Assembly (NCBI RefSeq): GCF_005765165.1
Contig: NZ_VCIW01000014.1
Span: forward strand, 62,001 to 126,000
Source: Paenibacillus antri
GTDB taxonomy: Bacteria; Bacillota; Bacilli; Paenibacillales; YIM-B00363
Direction of reading: 5' to 3'
Length of the DNA stretch: 64,000 nt
Position numbers and translations under genes: made by a program. The notes below the pieces were generated by a model. The model had not been told where the DNA came from. It ran no database searches and saw only the letters and a list, made by a program, of their open reading frames with translations. Below, one piece after another: positions 61,508 through 64,000 of the stretch; position 1 is the stretch's first letter, and each line of letters begins with the position of its first letter.

Positions 61508-62329
61508 ATGGGCGAGGCGGGGAAGAGCAACACCTTCGTGATCAAGTGCGGCGGGAGTACGCTGGCGGCGCTGCCGAACGCGTTCTTCGCGGAGCTGGCG
61601 GCGTTCCAGAAGGCCGGCCGGCAGCCGGTTATCGTGCACGGGGGCGGACCGGCGATTTCGCAGGCGTTGAATAAGCTGGGCATTCATACGGAATTCGTCG
61701 ACGGTCTGCGCCGCACGAGCGCGGAAGTGCTCGACGTTGCGGAGATGGTGCTCGCCGGCAAGATCAACAAGGAGATCGTACGCCGCTTGTCGCAGAACGG
61801 CGCCAAGGCGGTCGGCTTGTCCGGCACGGACGGACGCCTGCTGACGGCGGAGCCGGTCGCGAACGCGGCGAAGCTCGGCTACGTGGGCGAAGTGACGGAA
61901 GTGAACACGGAGCTGCTGAACGCGATGCTGGCGGCCGGCTACATTCCGGTCGTGGCGCCGGTCGGCCTCGGGGTCGACAATCAGCGCTACAACATTAACG
62001 CGGATACGGCGGCGGGCGCGGTGGCGTCCAGCCTCGGCGCGGGACCGTTCATCGTCGTAACCGACGTGGCGGGCATCGCGGGCACGGTAGACGGCGAGAA
62101 GAAAGTATTGCCGACGGTGACGCCGAGCCAAATCCAGTCGATGATCGATAGCGGCGAAATTTACGGCGGCATGATTCCGAAGGTGAAGGCGGCGCTCAAG
62201 TGCCTCGGCGGCGGCGTGAACGAGGTCGTCATCGTGAACGGCTCGGAGACGGGCGTGCTCGGCAAGGTGCTGCGCGGCGAACCGATCGGCACGACGATCG
62301 TGGCGGAACCGACCGCCGCGAAAGCGTAA
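61508..62329 (+). CDS. argB: Acetylglutamate kinase
   Basis: 273 residues from ATG 61508, nine bases after GAGGAG; a GTG at 61484 is in frame, but overlaps argJ and has no site. Phosphorylates N-acetylglutamate with ATP. Amino-acid-kinase fold motifs: FVIKCGGSTLAAL near the start, PVIVHGGGPAISQAL near 40, VVAPVGLGVDNQRYNINADTAAG near 165 (landmarks VGLGVDNQRYNINADTAAG) and GMIPKVKAAL near 220. Somewhat longer at both ends than B. subtilis ArgB (about 258). Feedback by arginine is possible but cannot be told from sequence. Confidence 0.96.
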   Translation: MGEAGKSNTFVIKCGGSTLAALPNAFFAELAAFQKAGRQPVIVHGGGPAISQALNKLGIHTEFVDGLRRTSAEVLDVAEMVLAGKINKEIVRRLSQNGAKAVGLSGTDGRLLTAEPVANAAKLGYVGEVTEVNTELLNAMLAAGYIPVVAPVGLGVDNQRYNINADTAAGAVASSLGAGPFIVVTDVAGIAGTVDGEKKVLPTVTPSQIQSMIDSGEIYGGMIPKVKAALKCLGGGVNEVVIVNGSETGVLGKVLRGEPIGTTIVAEPTAAKA

Positions 62330-62345
62330 AGGGGGCGAACGCGCG

Positions 62346-63539
62346 ATGACGACGGGGAAAGAAGCGCTGTTTCCGAATTACGGACGGTTTCCGATTCGAC
62401 TGGTCAAAGGGAAGGGAAGCCGGGTATGGGACGAAGCCGGCAAGGAATATCTTGATTTCATGAGCGGCATCGCCGTCGCGAACCTCGGCCATGCGCCGGA
62501 GCCGGTATTGGAAGCGCTCAAGAAGCAGCTCGACGAGCTGTGGCACGTCTCGAACCTGTTCGAGATTCCGGGACAGGAGAAGCTCGCGGGTATTCTTGCG
62601 CGTCTCTCGTGCGCGGATCTCGCCTTCTTCTGCAACAGCGGCGCGGAGGCGAACGAAGCGGCGATCAAGCTGGCGCGCCGATACCATCGGAAGGTGCTCG
62701 GCAACGACCGGTATGAAATCATTACGTTCAACAAGTCGTTCCACGGGCGGACGCTCGCGACGTTGACGGCGACCGGACAGGATAAGGTGAAGGAAGGCTT
62801 CGATCCGCTGCCGACCGGCTTCGTGCACGTCGATTACAACGACGTCGATGCGCTCAAAGCCGCTGTGAACGACAAGACGGCCGCGATCATGCTGGAATTC
62901 GTCCAAGGCGAAGGCGGCGTCAACGGCGCGACCGCGCCGTTCGTCGAAGCGGTGAAGTCGCTGTGCGCGGAGCACGGCCTGCTGCTAATCGCGGACGAGA
63001 TCCAAACCGGCATCGGCCGGACGGGAACGTTCTTCTCGTACGAACAGTTCGGAGCTAGGCCGGACATCATTACGCTGGCGAAGGGACTCGCGAGCGGCTT
63101 CCCGATGGGCGCGATGCTCGGCAAGGCGTTCCTTCGCGACGGGTTGTCCGCGGGCTCCCACGGCTCGACGTTCGGCGGCACGCCGATCGCGTGCGCGGCG
63201 GCGATCGCCACGCTCGAGACGATGGAGAAGGAAGGGATCCCGACGCGGGCGAAGCGGCTCGGCGAGCAAGGCGTCGCGCGTCTGCGCGAGAAGCTGAGCG
63301 GATACCCGGGCCTCGTCGAGGTGCGCGGCCTCGGGCTCCTGATCGGCATCGAATTGAAGGAGCCGGTAGCGGACATCGTCAAGCGGGCGCAGGAAGCGGG
63401 GCTGCTCGTCATTACGGCGGGCCCGAACGTGCTTCGCTTGCTGCCGGCGCTGACGATACCGGAAGAAGATTGGAATCGCGGCCTCGACGCGCTCGCGGCG
63501 CTCATTACGTCGGACGCGAAGAACGGCATTTACGCATAG
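62346..63539 (+). CDS. argD: Acetylornithine aminotransferase
   Basis: 397 residues. PLP enzyme converting N-acetylglutamate semialdehyde to N-acetylornithine. Class-III aminotransferase features: [35 protein letters not shown] near residue 100, [26 protein letters not shown] near 215 and the PLP lysine in [17 protein letters not shown] near 245. AAAGGGGGCG precedes the ATG, 16 bases after argB. The same family includes succinylornithine and GABA aminotransferases; operon context settles it. Confidence 0.96.
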   Translation: MTTGKEALFPNYGRFPIRLVKGKGSRVWDEAGKEYLDFMSGIAVANLGHAPEPVLEALKKQLDELWHVSNLFEIPGQEKLAGILARLSCADLAFFCNSGAEANEAAIKLARRYHRKVLGNDRYEIITFNKSFHGRTLATLTATGQDKVKEGFDPLPTGFVHVDYNDVDALKAAVNDKTAAIMLEFVQGEGGVNGATAPFVEAVKSLCAEHGLLLIADEIQTGIGRTGTFFSYEQFGARPDIITLAKGLASGFPMGAMLGKAFLRDGLSAGSHGSTFGGTPIACAAAIATLETMEKEGIPTRAKRLGEQGVARLREKLSGYPGLVEVRGLGLLIGIELKEPVADIVKRAQEAGLLVITAGPNVLRLLPALTIPEEDWNRGLDALAALITSDAKNGIYA

Positions 63540-63553
63540 AAGGGAGAGGGTCG

Positions 63554-64000
63554 ATGGTGGAAACCGCAGTAGGTTCCTCGGCGACGTCGGCGAATGCGGC
63601 CGGCGAGCAGCATCCGAAGACGGGATCGAACCCTTACAGAGGAAGAGATTTCTTAGCGCTGGCGGATTATTCGCCGGAGGAGATCAGATACTTAATCGAT
63701 TTGGGCGTCGAGCTGAAGCGCAAGCAGAAATCCGGCGAAACGTATCATCCGCTGGCCGGCAAGACGCTGGCGATGATTTTCGAGAAGTCCTCCACGCGCA
63801 CGCGCGTCTCCTTCGAGGTCGGCATGACGCAGCTTGGGGGCAATGCGATCTTCTTATCGAAGAACGACATTCAGCTCGGCCGCGGTGAGACGATCGCCGA
63901 TACGGCGCGCACGCTGTCGCGGTACGTGGACGGCATTATGATCCGGACGTTCGCGCATAAGAACGTCGTCGAGCTGGCGAGGGGCGCGACGGTGCCGGTC
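63554..64000 (+). CDS. argF: Ornithine carbamoyltransferase, 5' part (cut by window end)
   Basis: First 149 residues from ATG 63554 (AGGGAGAGGG upstream, 14 bases after argD). Joins carbamoyl phosphate to ornithine. The carbamoyl-phosphate loop [13 protein letters not shown] is present near residue 80, then [18 protein letters not shown] and [18 protein letters not shown]. Before the usual start (near [12 protein letters not shown]) there are about 30 extra Ser/Ala/Gly residues; an alternative internal start is not obvious. The rest lies outside the window. Confidence 0.95.
   Translation, partial: MVETAVGSSATSANAAGEQHPKTGSNPYRGRDFLALADYSPEEIRYLIDLGVELKRKQKSGETYHPLAGKTLAMIFEKSSTRTRVSFEVGMTQLGGNAIFLSKNDIQLGRGETIADTARTLSRYVDGIMIRTFAHKNVVELARGATVPV

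Noticed and set aside
1-64000. CRISPR arrays, tRNA/rRNA genes, insertion sequences, prophage genes
   Set aside because: None seen; the repeated sequences present are protein-module repeats or short promoter elements.

Overview
The window is about 64 kb of a moderately high-GC, spore-forming, flagellated, S-layer-bearing Firmicute. Everything points to Paenibacillaceae (Paenibacillus, Cohnella, Brevibacillus relatives). The evidence is the csaB-tagA-tagO wall-polymer genes next to SLH proteins, an alpha/beta-type spore DNA-binding protein, degS-degU, the comF/flg/fliW-csrA/hag/fliDST block, hpf-secA-prfB, and an argCJBDF operon. Nearly all genes are on the plus strand; the only minus-strand block is the nonulosonic-acid (legionaminic acid) operon at 37.3-44.1 kb. 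I saw no tRNA, rRNA, insertion sequence, prophage or CRISPR array.

Region 1 (1-27 kb) is a cell-surface region. It starts with the tail of a DUF5693-type membrane protein, then csaB (pyruvylates the secondary wall polymer that SLH domains bind), tagA and tagO (lipid-linked precursor synthesis). Next come a giant surface protein with C-terminal SLH repeats, the main S-layer protein with N-terminal SLH repeats, and an RND efflux permease/adaptor pair flanked by two related secreted proteins. After these are a small anchored protein, a spore protein, metK and a secreted phosphodiester glycosidase. Four of the surface-protein genes are preceded by the same bipartite AAC-TTTT...(A/C)GT(C/T)TA motif, which looks like an ECF-sigma promoter.

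Region 2 (27-32 kb) holds the DegS/DegU two-component system and a comF operon (ComFA helicase, ComFC phosphoribosyltransferase), with a small glycosyltransferase-like protein of unknown role in front.

Region 3 (32-53 kb) is a late flagellar cluster: yvyF, flgM, flgN, flgK, flgL, yviE-like, fliW, csrA, [minus-strand legF, ptmE-like, legH, legI, legG, legC, legB], hag, a CgeB-like glycosyltransferase, a 198-aa unknown protein, maf, flaG, fliD, fliS, fliT. The genes together encode synthesis of CMP-legionaminic acid (or a close relative) and its attachment to flagellin by Maf. Four sigma-D-type promoters with an identical 16-bp spacer punctuate the cluster (flgM, hag, the 198-aa gene plus maf, flaG). 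A near-perfect CsrA site sits in a hairpin in the hag leader, fitting FliW/CsrA control of flagellin translation.

Region 4 (53-59 kb) is housekeeping: a cold-shock protein gene preceded by a cluster of DnaA-box-like 9-mers, hibernation factor hpf, secA, prfB with its programmed +1 frameshift, and a YitT-family membrane protein.

Region 5 (59-64 kb) is the arginine operon argC-argJ-argB-argD-argF (the last cut by the window end), with ArgR/AhrC operator sequences over its promoter.

The part most likely to hold something not yet described is the flagellin glycosylation island. The 198-aa protein coupled to maf and the CgeB-like glycosyltransferase right after hag are the least explained members.
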